From: Bacteroidales bacterium UBA2714
Lineage (GTDB): Bacteria > Bacteroidota > Bacteroidia > Bacteroidales > P3
Length of the DNA: 25,179 nt
NCBI GenBank assembly: GCA_002354035.1
Contig: DEKU01000026.1
Coordinates: forward strand, 30,663-55,841
Direction of reading: 5' to 3'
Shown here: positions 7,846 through 15,647 of the stretch, piece after piece
Numbering within the stretch: position 1 is the stretch's first letter
Layout of the letters: each line of letters starts with the position of its first letter
Program-made: the position numbers and the translations under genes
Notes under the pieces: model-generated
What the model was told of the DNA's origin: nothing
Seen by the model: the letters and a program-made list of their open reading frames with translations, nothing else
Database searches by the model: none

Positions 7846-9167
7846 AACGTCTCCTCTCCATAGTCTGCCTCCTCCTCCTCGTCTCCACCGCCTTGGCCGA
7901 ACGTGTCAAGGTGCGCCTTTTCTCCAACAACAGCATCGACCTCATCAACATCTCCTTCGACCTCGGCACCTACGACATCTACGGGGCCGACACCCTCCTT
8001 ATCGAAGCCTCCGTGGGCAACGACAAATCCGTCGAACTCACCCCCCAAGGTCGCCAAGTCCACGTTGCCATCAATGGCTACGACTATGGGACCCACCCCT
8101 CGGTCAGTTTCCGCGCCACCGACACCGCCTGCATCCTTTGCCTCAATCCCCGCAACATCAAGCAGCGCACCTATGAGGGAAACATCACCGCCTCCGTCAA
8201 CAAGAATGGCAAACTCCTCCTCATCAACGATGTCGAGTTTGAGACCTATATAGCCGGAGTCGTCCAGTCCGAAATCTACGGCACCGACCCCGACATCTTC
8301 CGGGTGCAAGCCATCATCTCCCGCACCTGGGCTCTGAAAAACATCAACAAGCACCGTTCCGAAGGTTACAACTTCTGCGACCAAGTCCACTGCCAAGCCT
8401 ATCTCAACCGCTGTGTCCGTCCCGACATCATGCTCGGCACCATCATGAGCAGCGGCATGACCATTGTCGACTCCCTCGGCAACCTTATCGAAACCCCGTT
8501 CCATGCCAACAGCGGCGGCCAGACCGCCAATTCCGAAGACGTATGGCGCTCTGCCGTCCCCTACCTCCGCTCAGTCCCCGACACCTTCTCCTACGGCATG
8601 CGCCAGAGCGAATGGGTCAAAGTCCTCACGGAGGACAAGTGGCTCCACTACTTCTCTTCTAAACACAAGCTCAATGTAGCCGACGACAGCGTCCGCCATG
8701 AGCTCCTCAATTTCAGCCAGTCCACACGCAAGGTGCGCCTCTGTGGCGTCCCCCTCACCCGTGTGCGGGCCGACTTCCAACTCCGCTCCACCTTCTTCTC
8801 CGTCCTTTACGACAGTGCCGCCCATCGCGTCACCCTCTCCGGCCACGGCTTTGGCCATGGTGTGGGCCTCAGTCAGGAAGGCGCCATCCGCATGGTGAGT
8901 CTCGGCATCGCCTACGACAGCATCATCCGTCACTACTATACCGGTGCCTCCATCGACTATCATGAGTCACAACCCGCTGGCTATGTCCAAAACTACATCA
9001 ACCAGATAGCCCGTATCATCGAAGAAGACAAGTCCGCCGCCACCCGCTCCACCTCCAAGAAGGACGACTGGCTGGGCCGGCTCTTCCGCCTTCGCGACCG
9101 CGAGGAACGCGAAGAAACCTATACACCCGACGACCAGCTCGACCAAGACTGGCTCTATGATTGGTAA
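7842..9167 (+). CDS. Exported SpoIID/LytB-family protein
   Basis: I place the start at GTG 7842, overlapping the lpxB stop (GTGA), because it opens a clean signal peptide (MKRLLSIVCLLLLVSTALA). The same open frame continues upstream inside lpxB without meaning. The result is 441 residues. SpoIID enzymes are lytic transglycosylases that cut denuded glycan strands in sporulating Firmicutes; non-spore-forming Bacteroidota carry family members of less clear role. The domain is complete: VEFETYIAGVVQSEIYG (E144 at the catalytic Glu position), RVQAIISRTWAL, HCQAYLNR, ETPFHANSGGQT, and the late GHGFGHGVGLSQEGA segment. The C-terminal 60 residues are charged (EEDK, REEREE) and look like a flexible tail. 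It probably acts on peptidoglycan in the periplasm. Confidence 0.88.
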   Translation: MKRLLSIVCLLLLVSTALAERVKVRLFSNNSIDLINISFDLGTYDIYGADTLLIEASVGNDKSVELTPQGRQVHVAINGYDYGTHPSVSFRATDTACILCLNPRNIKQRTYEGNITASVNKNGKLLLINDVEFETYIAGVVQSEIYGTDPDIFRVQAIISRTWALKNINKHRSEGYNFCDQVHCQAYLNRCVRPDIMLGTIMSSGMTIVDSLGNLIETPFHANSGGQTANSEDVWRSAVPYLRSVPDTFSYGMRQSEWVKVLTEDKWLHYFSSKHKLNVADDSVRHELLNFSQSTRKVRLCGVPLTRVRADFQLRSTFFSVLYDSAAHRVTLSGHGFGHGVGLSQEGAIRMVSLGIAYDSIIRHYYTGASIDYHESQPAGYVQNYINQIARIIEEDKSAATRSTSKKDDWLGRLFRLRDREEREETYTPDDQLDQDWLYDW

Positions 9168-9200
9168 ACAATTAGTAATTAACCCTTAATACTTTCAGAT

Positions 9201-9764
9201 ATGATTAAACGAATACTCACTTTCTTAACCCTCGGCCTCATGCTTGCAGGAGTTGTCAGTGCCCAGCAGGTGGAATGGAAAACCATCCAGCAGGCCTCCA
9301 AAACCGACAGCAAGACCAACGCCAAGCTCTACTTTGTCGACTTCTACACCTCCTGGTGCGGGTGGTGCAAAAAAATGGACCGCGAAACTTTCGCCAACCC
9401 CATAGTGGCCAAAATCCTCAATGCCTACTATATCCCCGTCAAATTCGACGCCGAGGGCAGCTCCCAGTTCGCATGGCAAGGCACCCAGTATTCCAACCCC
9501 GCCTCCATTCCCGGCGCCCGTCCCTCCACCCACAGCTTTGCCAAGGCCATTCTCGGCACCCAGATGGGCTTCCCCTCCTTTGCCCTTTTCAACTCCGACC
9601 AAAGCAAGCTCACCATCATCCAGGGCTATCAGGCGGCCGACGACTTCATCGTCATGCTGTGGTATTTCGCCTCCGGCGACAACCGCCGCTACCCCTTTGA
9701 CAAGTACCAGAAAATCTTCAACAAAGAAATCCGTCCAGTCATGAACCAAAAACTGGGCATTTAA
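9201..9764 (+). CDS. Periplasmic thioredoxin-fold protein (CGWC)
   Basis: A 187-residue protein with a signal peptide (MIKRILTFLTLGLMLAGVVSAQ) and a thioredoxin fold carrying the redox motif C53-G-W-C56 after VDFYTSW, followed by KKMDRETF and VPVKFDAEG-type strands. The cis-Pro segment is GFPSFALFN. This resembles the DUF255 or TlpA-like exported thioredoxins of Bacteroidota, which reduce or isomerise disulfides of envelope proteins. An insert around residues 90-115 (rich in Ser, Pro and Gly) separates strand 3 from the cis-Pro loop. It sits 33 nt after the SpoIID-like gene and 26 nt before ftsY. The partner protein is unknown. Confidence 0.88.
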   Translation: MIKRILTFLTLGLMLAGVVSAQQVEWKTIQQASKTDSKTNAKLYFVDFYTSWCGWCKKMDRETFANPIVAKILNAYYIPVKFDAEGSSQFAWQGTQYSNPASIPGARPSTHSFAKAILGTQMGFPSFALFNSDQSKLTIIQGYQAADDFIVMLWYFASGDNRRYPFDKYQKIFNKEIRPVMNQKLGI

Positions 9765-9790
9765 TGTTCAACCAAATAACCTTATAAGCC

Positions 9791-10741
9791 ATGGGACTAT
9801 TCAGTAGAAAAGAAAAGAAACAGACCCTCGACCAGGGCCTCAACAAAACTAAAGAGAGCTTCTTCGCAAAACTCTCCAAAACCATTCTCGGCAAATCCAC
9901 CGTCGACGATGCCGTCCTCGACAACCTCGAGGAGACACTCATCACCTCAGATGTAGGCGTGGAGACAACCCTCCAAATCATCGAAAAACTCCAGGAACGC
10001 ATCCGTCGCGACAAGTACATCAGCACTTCCGAGCTCAACTCCATCCTCCGGGCCGAGATAGCCACCCTCCTCCGCAAACCTGCCGGCTCCTTCCCCGCCG
10101 ACTTCGATGCTCCGCTCCCCGCCAAACCCTATGTGATCCTCGTCGTGGGAGTCAATGGAGTGGGCAAGACCACTACCATCGCCAAACTCGCCTATCAGTA
10201 CAAACTGGCCGGTCGCAGCGTAGTGCTTGGAGCCGCCGACACTTTCCGTGCCGCCGCCGTCGAGCAGCTGCAGCTCTGGGCCGACCGCGTAGGGGTGCCC
10301 ATCGTGCAGCAAGGCATGAATGCCGACCCCGCCTCTGTGGCCTACGACACCCTCCAGTCCGCCATCTCGCGCAAAGCCGACGTCGTCATTATCGACACTG
10401 CCGGACGCCTCCACAACAAAGTGGGCCTCATGAATGAACTGGGCAAAATCAAGAAAGTGATGCAGAAACTCATGCCCGACGCACCACACGAAGTGCTCCT
10501 CGTGCTCGATGCCAGCACCGGTCAGAATGCCGTCGAGCAAGCCAAGCAGTTCACTGCCGCCACCGATGTCAACGCCCTTGCCCTCACCAAGCTGGACGGC
10601 ACTGCCAAAGGCGGCGTTATCATAGGCATCAGCCACCAGTTCCAAATCCCCGTCCGCTACATCGGCCTGGGCGAAAAGATGACCGACCTCCAAATCTTCG
10701 ACCCCGACGAATTCGTCGACAGCCTTTTCGACAAGCAATAA
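9791..10741 (+). CDS. ftsY: Signal recognition particle receptor FtsY
   Basis: A 316-residue SRP-family GTPase. It docks SRP-bound ribosomes at the membrane and passes them to SecYEG. The N domain (about 1-100) carries the four-helix bundle with LEETLITSDVGVETT; the G domain begins with PYVILVVGVNGVGKTTTIAKLA (P-loop G120-T127). Further motifs are GAADTFRAAAVEQL, DTAGRLHNK, TKLDGTAKGG and the closing GLGEKMTDLQIFDPDEFVDSLF. The acidic A domain found in enterobacteria is nearly absent, as is usual in Bacteroidota; a short basic start (SRKEKK) may help lipid contact. It is 10 nt upstream of rimO. Confidence 0.97.
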   Translation: MGLFSRKEKKQTLDQGLNKTKESFFAKLSKTILGKSTVDDAVLDNLEETLITSDVGVETTLQIIEKLQERIRRDKYISTSELNSILRAEIATLLRKPAGSFPADFDAPLPAKPYVILVVGVNGVGKTTTIAKLAYQYKLAGRSVVLGAADTFRAAAVEQLQLWADRVGVPIVQQGMNADPASVAYDTLQSAISRKADVVIIDTAGRLHNKVGLMNELGKIKKVMQKLMPDAPHEVLLVLDASTGQNAVEQAKQFTAATDVNALALTKLDGTAKGGVIIGISHQFQIPVRYIGLGEKMTDLQIFDPDEFVDSLFDKQ

Positions 10742-10751
10742 TCCCTCCCCA

Positions 10752-12104
10752 ATGCCACACCCCATCATGACCCATCGCCGTTTCACAGTCAACATCATCA
10801 CCCTCGGGTGCAGCAAAAATACTGTCGACTCCGAAAACCTTGCGGGCCACCTCCGTGCCGCTGGCCACACAGTCCATTTCGACCGTCTCCGCAACGACAC
10901 TGACATAGTGATTCTCAACACCTGTGGCTTTATCGGTGATGCCAAGCAAGAGTCCATCAACACACTCCTGGGTCAGTTGCAGGCCGCTGTGCGCTTCAAC
11001 CAGCGTCACCACGCCGACGGCCGCCGCCGGGTGCTGATAGCGACAGGATGCCTCGTGGAGCGCTACCGCGACCAGCTCCAGCCCGAAATGCCCGAAGTGT
11101 CTGCATGGTTCGGGGTCCACCAGTGGGACGAGCTGCTGGCCTATATCAGCCACCTTGCCTCCACCTCCGACCAACCGTCGCCCTTCGCCGCGGCACGCGC
11201 CCTCTCCACCCCCCGCCACTACGCCTACCTCAAAATATCCGAGGGGTGCGACCGCCATTGCTCCTACTGCGCCATCCCCCTCATACGTGGCCGCCACGTG
11301 TCGCGTCCCATAGAGGAACTGGTCGACGAAGCCCGTCGGTTGGTGTCCGAAGGCGTCAAAGAACTTATCGTCATAGCCCAGGACACCACCTACTACGGCC
11401 TCGACCTCTACGGCCGCCGTCGGCTGGGCGACCTCCTCAACCTCCTCGCCACCCAAAGCGGCGCCCAGTGGATTAGGCTCCACTACACCTATCCCGCCTC
11501 CTTCCCCCTCGATGCCATCGAAGCCATGCGCCGTCACCCCAACATCTGCAACTATATCGACATCCCCCTCCAGCACATCTCCACATCCATCCTCCATTCC
11601 ATGCAGCGCGGAATTGACCGCCAAGGCACCCTCGACCTCCTGCAACACTTCCGTCAGCTCCTGCCCGACGTGGCCATCCGCACCACCCTCATCGTGGGTT
11701 ATCCCGGCGAGACAGAGGCCGACTTCCAAGAGCTGAAACAGTTCGTGGCCCAAGCCCGCTTCGACCGCATGGGCTGTTTTGCCTACTCCGCCGAGGAGGG
11801 CACTCCAGCCGAAGCCCTCGGCGACCCCATCGACGAGGACGAGAAGCAACGCCGAGTCGACGAACTCATGGCCCTCCAACAATCCATTTCGCTGCAAAAG
11901 AACGAGGCCCGTGTGGGCAAAGAATACCGCGTGCTGGTGGACCGTCGCGAAGGCGACTACTACGTTGCCCGCACCGAATACGACAGCCCCGACATCGACG
12001 ACGAGGTCCTCATCCCGGCCGACCGCCGCATCCCCATCGGCTCTTTCCAGCAGGTCGTCATAACCCAAGCCATGGAACACGACCTTATGGCCCGCCTGGT
12101 GTAG
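10752..12104 (+). CDS. rimO: Ribosomal protein S12 methylthiotransferase RimO
   Basis: A 450-residue radical-SAM methylthiotransferase that adds a methylthio group to the conserved Asp of ribosomal protein S12. The N-terminal UPF0004 domain holds its three cluster cysteines (C20 in ITLGCSKN, C58 in NTCGF, C100 in ATGC). The radical-SAM core has C166-x3-C170-x2-C173 in EGCDRHCSYCAIP, followed by IRGRHVSRP. The RimO-type segments CFAYSAEEGTPA and a C-terminal TRAM domain (VLVDRREGDYYVARTEYDSPDIDDEVLI) distinguish it from MiaB. The start is ambiguous: ATG 10752 or ATG 10767, the latter giving MTHRRFTVNIITLGCSKN. An intrinsic terminator lies 48 nt after the stop, ending this transcription unit. 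Confidence 0.95.
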   Translation: MPHPIMTHRRFTVNIITLGCSKNTVDSENLAGHLRAAGHTVHFDRLRNDTDIVILNTCGFIGDAKQESINTLLGQLQAAVRFNQRHHADGRRRVLIATGCLVERYRDQLQPEMPEVSAWFGVHQWDELLAYISHLASTSDQPSPFAAARALSTPRHYAYLKISEGCDRHCSYCAIPLIRGRHVSRPIEELVDEARRLVSEGVKELIVIAQDTTYYGLDLYGRRRLGDLLNLLATQSGAQWIRLHYTYPASFPLDAIEAMRRHPNICNYIDIPLQHISTSILHSMQRGIDRQGTLDLLQHFRQLLPDVAIRTTLIVGYPGETEADFQELKQFVAQARFDRMGCFAYSAEEGTPAEALGDPIDEDEKQRRVDELMALQQSISLQKNEARVGKEYRVLVDRREGDYYVARTEYDSPDIDDEVLIPADRRIPIGSFQQVVITQAMEHDLMARLV

Positions 12105-12151
12105 CGCCAAGCCCGGCAGGCCCACCTTTCCACAGTGATTTCAACCCATAC

Positions 12152-12188
12152 GCAGGGCGGTGCAACCCACTCACCGCCCTGCCTTTTA
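12152..12188 (+). terminator. Intrinsic terminator after rimO
   Basis: A perfect 11-bp stem (12152-12162 with 12172-12182, GCAGGGCGGTG and its complement) with a 9-nt loop is followed by CTTTTA. It lies 48 nt after the rimO stop and separates the housekeeping run from the AT-rich intergenic region. Confidence 0.85.
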
Positions 12189-12522
12189 TATATCGTTGCC
12201 CTCACGCCACGCGACCCCTCAGCCCCCGTCCCGCCCCGTTTCCATCACTTTGCTTACAGTTCCCCTTCATTTCACTTACAGTTCTCTTACATTTTGTCTA
12301 TCTCCAACAGATAATATAGAAAGTAAATACAAAGGAAATAGAATATATATAGAAAATACATGCAGAAGTTGCTGCCCGAACACATTTTGGCAGACTAAAG
12401 TAATCCCCCTGCGAAATAGATATTTGCTTTGTATATGTGGATAACGTATTTACAAACAGATAAGTATATGAGTTTAACATGATTTGATATTACTAAAAAT
12501 TGTTAATTATCTCTCAGGGTTC
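12189..12522. other. AT-rich intergenic region with repeats and a DnaA-box match
   Basis: No gene is seen between the rimO terminator and the ABC operon promoter. The stretch becomes strongly AT-rich from about 12290. It holds direct copies of CTTACAGTTC at 12253 and 12275 and a partial copy CTTACATTTT at 12286 (spacing 22 and 11). There are two copies of AACAGATAA (12306-12314, 12455-12463) and one exact DnaA-box consensus on the minus strand (TGTGGATAA at 12436-12444). I see no second strong DnaA box, so an origin is not established. Confidence 0.5.
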
Positions 12523-12552
12523 TTGTTTATCCGGAAAAGTGTTGTACCTTTG
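12523..12552 (+). promoter_or_regulatory. Bacteroidota-type promoter of the ABC/GntR operon
   Basis: TTG at 12523-12525 is followed after 19 nt by TACCTTTG at 12545-12552, an exact TAnnTTTG -7 element. Transcription would start near 12558, inside the palindrome described next, which fits a repressor-controlled promoter. Confidence 0.8.
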
Positions 12553-12553
12553 C

Positions 12554-12577
12554 AGTGTATTAGTTCAGTAGTACACT
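12554..12577. promoter_or_regulatory. Probable YtrA-type GntR operator
   Basis: The arms AGTGTA (12554-12559) and TACACT (12572-12577) are perfect complements 12 nt apart. Further symmetric positions within the spacer give 9 of 12 matched pairs (AGTGTAnTAnTnnAnTAnTACACT pattern overall). The Bacillus YtrA operator is known as AGTGTA-N13-AACACT, so arms and spacing agree closely. It starts one base after the -7 element, where a bound repressor would block RNA polymerase. The likely ligand is the GntR protein encoded at 15282-15647 in the same operon. Confidence 0.75.
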
Positions 12578-12653
12578 ATGACAACAATGCTGATAAGTGG
12601 CAATAATACTGATAGATAAACTGAATTATAAACAACAAAAAAACTATAAAAAA

Positions 12654-13487
12654 ATGATAGAGATTAGGAATTTGGATTTCTCCTACAAGAAAACGGTCGT
12701 GTTCCACAACATCAGCCTGACATTTGCGCCGGGCAGCATATACGGCTTGCTGGGCGAGAACGGCGTGGGCAAAACCACGTTGCTGAAACTGATTAGTGGA
12801 CTGCAGCAGCCGCAGCAGGGCAGCTGCACGGTGGACGGGCATGTGAGCTTCGACCGCGAGCCGGAGATGTTGCAGAACATTGTGTTCCTGCCCGACGAGG
12901 TGACCACTCCCGACAATGCTACTCCGATGGATTATGTGAAGGAGATGGCTCCGTTCTATCCCAAGTATGCTTACGGCACCTTCCTGCACCTGATGCAGGA
13001 GATGGGCGTGGAGCCGCAGCGGAGGTTCCGCGAGATGTCGTTCGGACAGCAAAAGAAGTCGCTGATTGCTTGCGCCCTATCGCTGGGGACAGACTATGTG
13101 CTGCTGGACGAGCCGACCAACGGGCTGGATATCCCGTCGAAGGCCGACTTCCGCATGCTGCTGTCCAAGCGCGCCACCGAGGGTACCACGATTATCATCT
13201 CGACCCATCAGGTGAAGGATGTGGAGAACCTGATAGACCCCATCATTATCCTGACGCACGACGATGTGCTGCTGAACGCCTCGATTGAGGAGGTGACGCG
13301 CAAGCTGTGCTTCACCTACGATGCCGCTCCTGCCGAGGGCGCCCTCTATTCGGAGCAGATGCCCGGCGGCTGCATGAACGTGCGTGTGAACAAGGAGGGC
13401 GAGGAGAGCCAGGTGAATATTGAGGCATTGTTCAATGCAGTGCTGCGCAACAGGAGCCTGATGAAGGAGCTGTTCGGCAATAAATAG
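12654..13487 (+). CDS. ABC transporter ATP-binding protein (YtrB-like)
   Basis: A 277-residue ABC ATPase. I chose ATG 12654 after an A-rich leader because MIEIRNLDFSYKK is the usual start of such ATPases; the frame is open to a GTG at 12597 but with no family-like sequence. It has Walker A GENGVGKT (34-41), a modified signature MSFGQQKK instead of LSGGQ (128-135), Walker B YVLLDEPTNGLD (D152, E153) and the H-loop STHQ (H185). The last 80 residues form a regulatory tail, as in bacitracin/YtrB-type ATPases. It is the first gene of the operon and presumably energises the membrane protein encoded next. The substrate cannot be read from the sequence; relatives respond to cell-wall antibiotics. Confidence 0.9.
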   Translation: MIEIRNLDFSYKKTVVFHNISLTFAPGSIYGLLGENGVGKTTLLKLISGLQQPQQGSCTVDGHVSFDREPEMLQNIVFLPDEVTTPDNATPMDYVKEMAPFYPKYAYGTFLHLMQEMGVEPQRRFREMSFGQQKKSLIACALSLGTDYVLLDEPTNGLDIPSKADFRMLLSKRATEGTTIIISTHQVKDVENLIDPIIILTHDDVLLNASIEEVTRKLCFTYDAAPAEGALYSEQMPGGCMNVRVNKEGEESQVNIEALFNAVLRNRSLMKELFGNK

Positions 13488-13520
13488 TAGCAATCAATAA
13501 CCTTTAAATAGTTTAGAGAC

Positions 13521-14378
13521 ATGAATAACACATTTGAATGGTCCCGATTTGGGATGGTGGTCCGCAAGGATTTCAGAAATATATGGCAGAACGCCGGAAC
13601 GACGTTGCTGATAATAACCCTTTTGCCCATAGCGGTATGGCTGCTGTGGTGGGCGATAGCCGGAGTGAAGGATGTGCCGGCCATCGTGCCTGAGGTGCGC
13701 TGGTGTTTCATAGCCGGGGTGGTGATACTGGCCGCCATGGTCACACCGTCGCGCATGTACCGCACGTGCAACCTGCGTCAGGAGGGCATCTACTTTGCCA
13801 TGTTGCCTGCCTCGAAGTTGGAGAAGTATCTGAGCATGCTGCTTTTCTCGGTGGTGGTTTGTCCGCTGCTGTGCTTCTGTGGCAGCATGGTGCTTGATTA
13901 TTTCCTCACACTGTTGCCCTTCGGGCCTTACAGCAAATGGCTGTGGCAGACCGATTATCTGGCCGATATGATGGATGGCTACCGCGCATTGGTGTCCGGC
14001 CAGTTACCTGCGGAGCAGACGCGTACTCTCGACGTGTTGGTGTCGACGGTGACGCCGGGCAAGATGGTGCTGTATGGGGTGTTGAGTTATCTGAGCACTG
14101 TCGCACTGTATTTGTTCACGACCACGATTTTCAAAAAGCATAAGGTATTGCAGACGATACTATGGACGTGGCTTATCAGCTTTGTGCTGAATATCATCCT
14201 CACCCCGATTATGGGCAGAATGATGCTCAGCAACAACTGGATGTTCGAATTGTTCTCCACCGCCGACCCCGCCAAAAGCTTGAACATTGCTTATTGGGTC
14301 GCCACGGCTTGGAGTTTCGTGTTCACCACGGTGCTGTTCTGGTGGGCAAGCTATAGGCTGAAGAACATGAAATATTAA
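13521..14378 (+). CDS. Six-helix membrane protein, probable ABC permease subunit
   Basis: A 285-residue integral membrane protein with about six hydrophobic segments (roughly 28-48, 60-75, 105-130, 180-205, 210-235 and 255-278). An amphipathic start FGMVVRKDFRNIWQN resembles ABC-2-type permeases. It begins 33 nt after the ATPase stop, so it is the natural membrane partner. A soluble loop between helices 3 and 4 (about 138-180) contains DYLADMMDGYRALVSGQLPAEQ. I see no signature that identifies the substrate. Assignment as permease rests on topology and gene order. Confidence 0.75.
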   Translation: MNNTFEWSRFGMVVRKDFRNIWQNAGTTLLIITLLPIAVWLLWWAIAGVKDVPAIVPEVRWCFIAGVVILAAMVTPSRMYRTCNLRQEGIYFAMLPASKLEKYLSMLLFSVVVCPLLCFCGSMVLDYFLTLLPFGPYSKWLWQTDYLADMMDGYRALVSGQLPAEQTRTLDVLVSTVTPGKMVLYGVLSYLSTVALYLFTTTIFKKHKVLQTILWTWLISFVLNIILTPIMGRMMLSNNWMFELFSTADPAKSLNIAYWVATAWSFVFTTVLFWWASYRLKNMKY

Positions 14379-14431
14379 AGGATGGCACGAAGAGATAATA
14401 ATTGATTGTATAACATGATAAAAATAAAGAT

Positions 14432-15259
14432 ATGAAGACGTTCAGATTGACAGTTTTGGCCGTGTGCGCCCTGGTGGGCGTGATGACGATGAGCGGTTGC
14501 AAGCTTTCCAACGGCAAGACTTTTGAGGATATAACGAAAGAGTTCAGCTTTGAGGATGGCGAGATCACCTTGGGCAACGAGACGGATGCGGAGTACTATA
14601 CGATGGGCGGCGCATCGTTTGGCGGGCAGCAGGTGAAGGCCTTGGAGATTGAGTGGTTGGATGATTGGGTGACCATCGTTGCATACGACGGCAATGAGGT
14701 GGTGATAAGCGAAACAGCCGACAGTGCGTTGAACGACAGCACGACGATGTATCATTACCTGCAAGCCGACGGCACCCTGAGCATTGAGTTTGGCAAGCCC
14801 GGAATACGATTCAAAGGGGAGCAGCTGCCCGACAAGCAGCTGGTGGTGAAGGTGCCACGCGCGCTCACCTTCCAGTCGATAGAGCTGAACGGGATAGGGC
14901 ACAATGTGGGGATGGACGGTGTGAGGAGCGGAAGTTTGGAAGTGAACTGTGTGCGGAACTGTATTTCCTTGAATGAATGTGTGCTGGAGCGTGTGGAGGT
15001 GAATGGTGTCAGCCCTACGCTGGATGCTACGTTCAGTCAGTTGCCCAAGAAGATGGAACTGAATTATGTGAGTGGCAAGACGGTGCTGAAAATGCCCGAG
15101 GATGCAGGATTTACGTTGGAGATGGGCGGTGTGAAGCAAGAGTTCTATTCCGAGCTGCCTGTGGTAAAGAAGGGTTTTAAGTATGTGGCGGGTGACGGCT
15201 CGTGCAAGATAGAGAGCAACGGTGTGAGTGGCACACTGGATATCAAAGTGAAACAATGA
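14432..15259 (+). CDS. Lipoprotein with DUF4097/DUF2807-like beta-repeat domain
   Basis: A 275-residue protein with a lipoprotein signal (MKTFRLTVLAVCALVGVMTMSGC; lipobox Cys at residue 23). From about residue 70 it has short repeated beta strands of the DUF4097/DUF2807 type (ALEIEWLDDWVTIVAYDGNEVVISE, then VKVPRALTFQSIELNGIG, LEVNCVRNCISL, VEVNGVSPTLDATF, CKIESNGVSGTLDIKV). Such domains form a right-handed beta helix and often sit next to ABC or regulatory genes in envelope-stress operons; their activity is unknown. It would be anchored in a membrane on the periplasmic side or exported to the surface. It lies 53 nt after the permease and 22 nt before the repressor gene. Confidence 0.8.
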   Translation: MKTFRLTVLAVCALVGVMTMSGCKLSNGKTFEDITKEFSFEDGEITLGNETDAEYYTMGGASFGGQQVKALEIEWLDDWVTIVAYDGNEVVISETADSALNDSTTMYHYLQADGTLSIEFGKPGIRFKGEQLPDKQLVVKVPRALTFQSIELNGIGHNVGMDGVRSGSLEVNCVRNCISLNECVLERVEVNGVSPTLDATFSQLPKKMELNYVSGKTVLKMPEDAGFTLEMGGVKQEFYSELPVVKKGFKYVAGDGSCKIESNGVSGTLDIKVKQ

Positions 15260-15281
15260 TTGTAATAGAAAGGAACAAATT

Positions 15282-15647
15282 ATGGACTTCAACAAACAAA
15301 AACCGATATACCTACAGATTGCGGACACGATGTGCGAGCGCATCATGGCCGGCGAGTGGGGCGAGGATGAGCGGGTGCCGTCGGTGCGCGACGTGGCGGC
15401 AAGCCTTGGGGTGAACCCCAACACGGTGATGCGCACCTTCGACTATCTGCAGAACGCCGAGATTGTATACAACCGCCGCGGGCTGGGCTACTATGTGTCG
15501 GCCAAGGCCAAGGAGCGGATTGTGGAACAGAACAGGAAGTACTTTATAGCCGAGGAACTGCCGTATTTTGTGCAGCGGATGAAGATGCTGGGATTGACTT
15601 GGGAGGATATTGCCGCCCAAAGCAGCAGGGGGGAGGCAAGGCCATGA
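15282..15647 (+). CDS. GntR-family transcriptional repressor, YtrA subfamily
   Basis: A 121-residue regulator. The first 70 residues are a GntR winged helix (KPIYLQIADTMCERIMAGEWGEDERVPSVRDVAASLGVNPNTVMRTF, wing RRGLGYYV). The C-terminal part is only about 50 residues and helical, which defines the YtrA subfamily; these lack the large ligand-binding domain of other GntR proteins. YtrA-type proteins repress their own ABC operons and respond to envelope stress by unknown means. Here the gene is fourth in the operon and not first. The AGTGTA-N12-TACACT palindrome at 12554-12577 is its likely binding site. Its stop overlaps the next start (ATGA, 15644-15647). Confidence 0.9.
   Translation: MDFNKQKPIYLQIADTMCERIMAGEWGEDERVPSVRDVAASLGVNPNTVMRTFDYLQNAEIVYNRRGLGYYVSAKAKERIVEQNRKYFIAEELPYFVQRMKMLGLTWEDIAAQSSRGEARP

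Noticed and set aside
9947..12125. Two long minus-strand open frames (338 and 498 codons) opposite ftsY and rimO
   Set aside because: They arise from C-rich third positions on the coding strand; ftsY and rimO are unambiguous.
12578..12619. 13-codon leader ORF just after the operator (ATGACAACAATG... to TAA)
   Set aside because: It is possible as a leader peptide, but it shows no attenuator-like structure and such short frames occur by chance.
12597..12653. N-terminal extension of the ABC ATPase from GTG 12597
   Set aside because: The sequence is A-rich leader (NYKQQKNYKK) with no family match; ATG 12654 starts the conserved domain.
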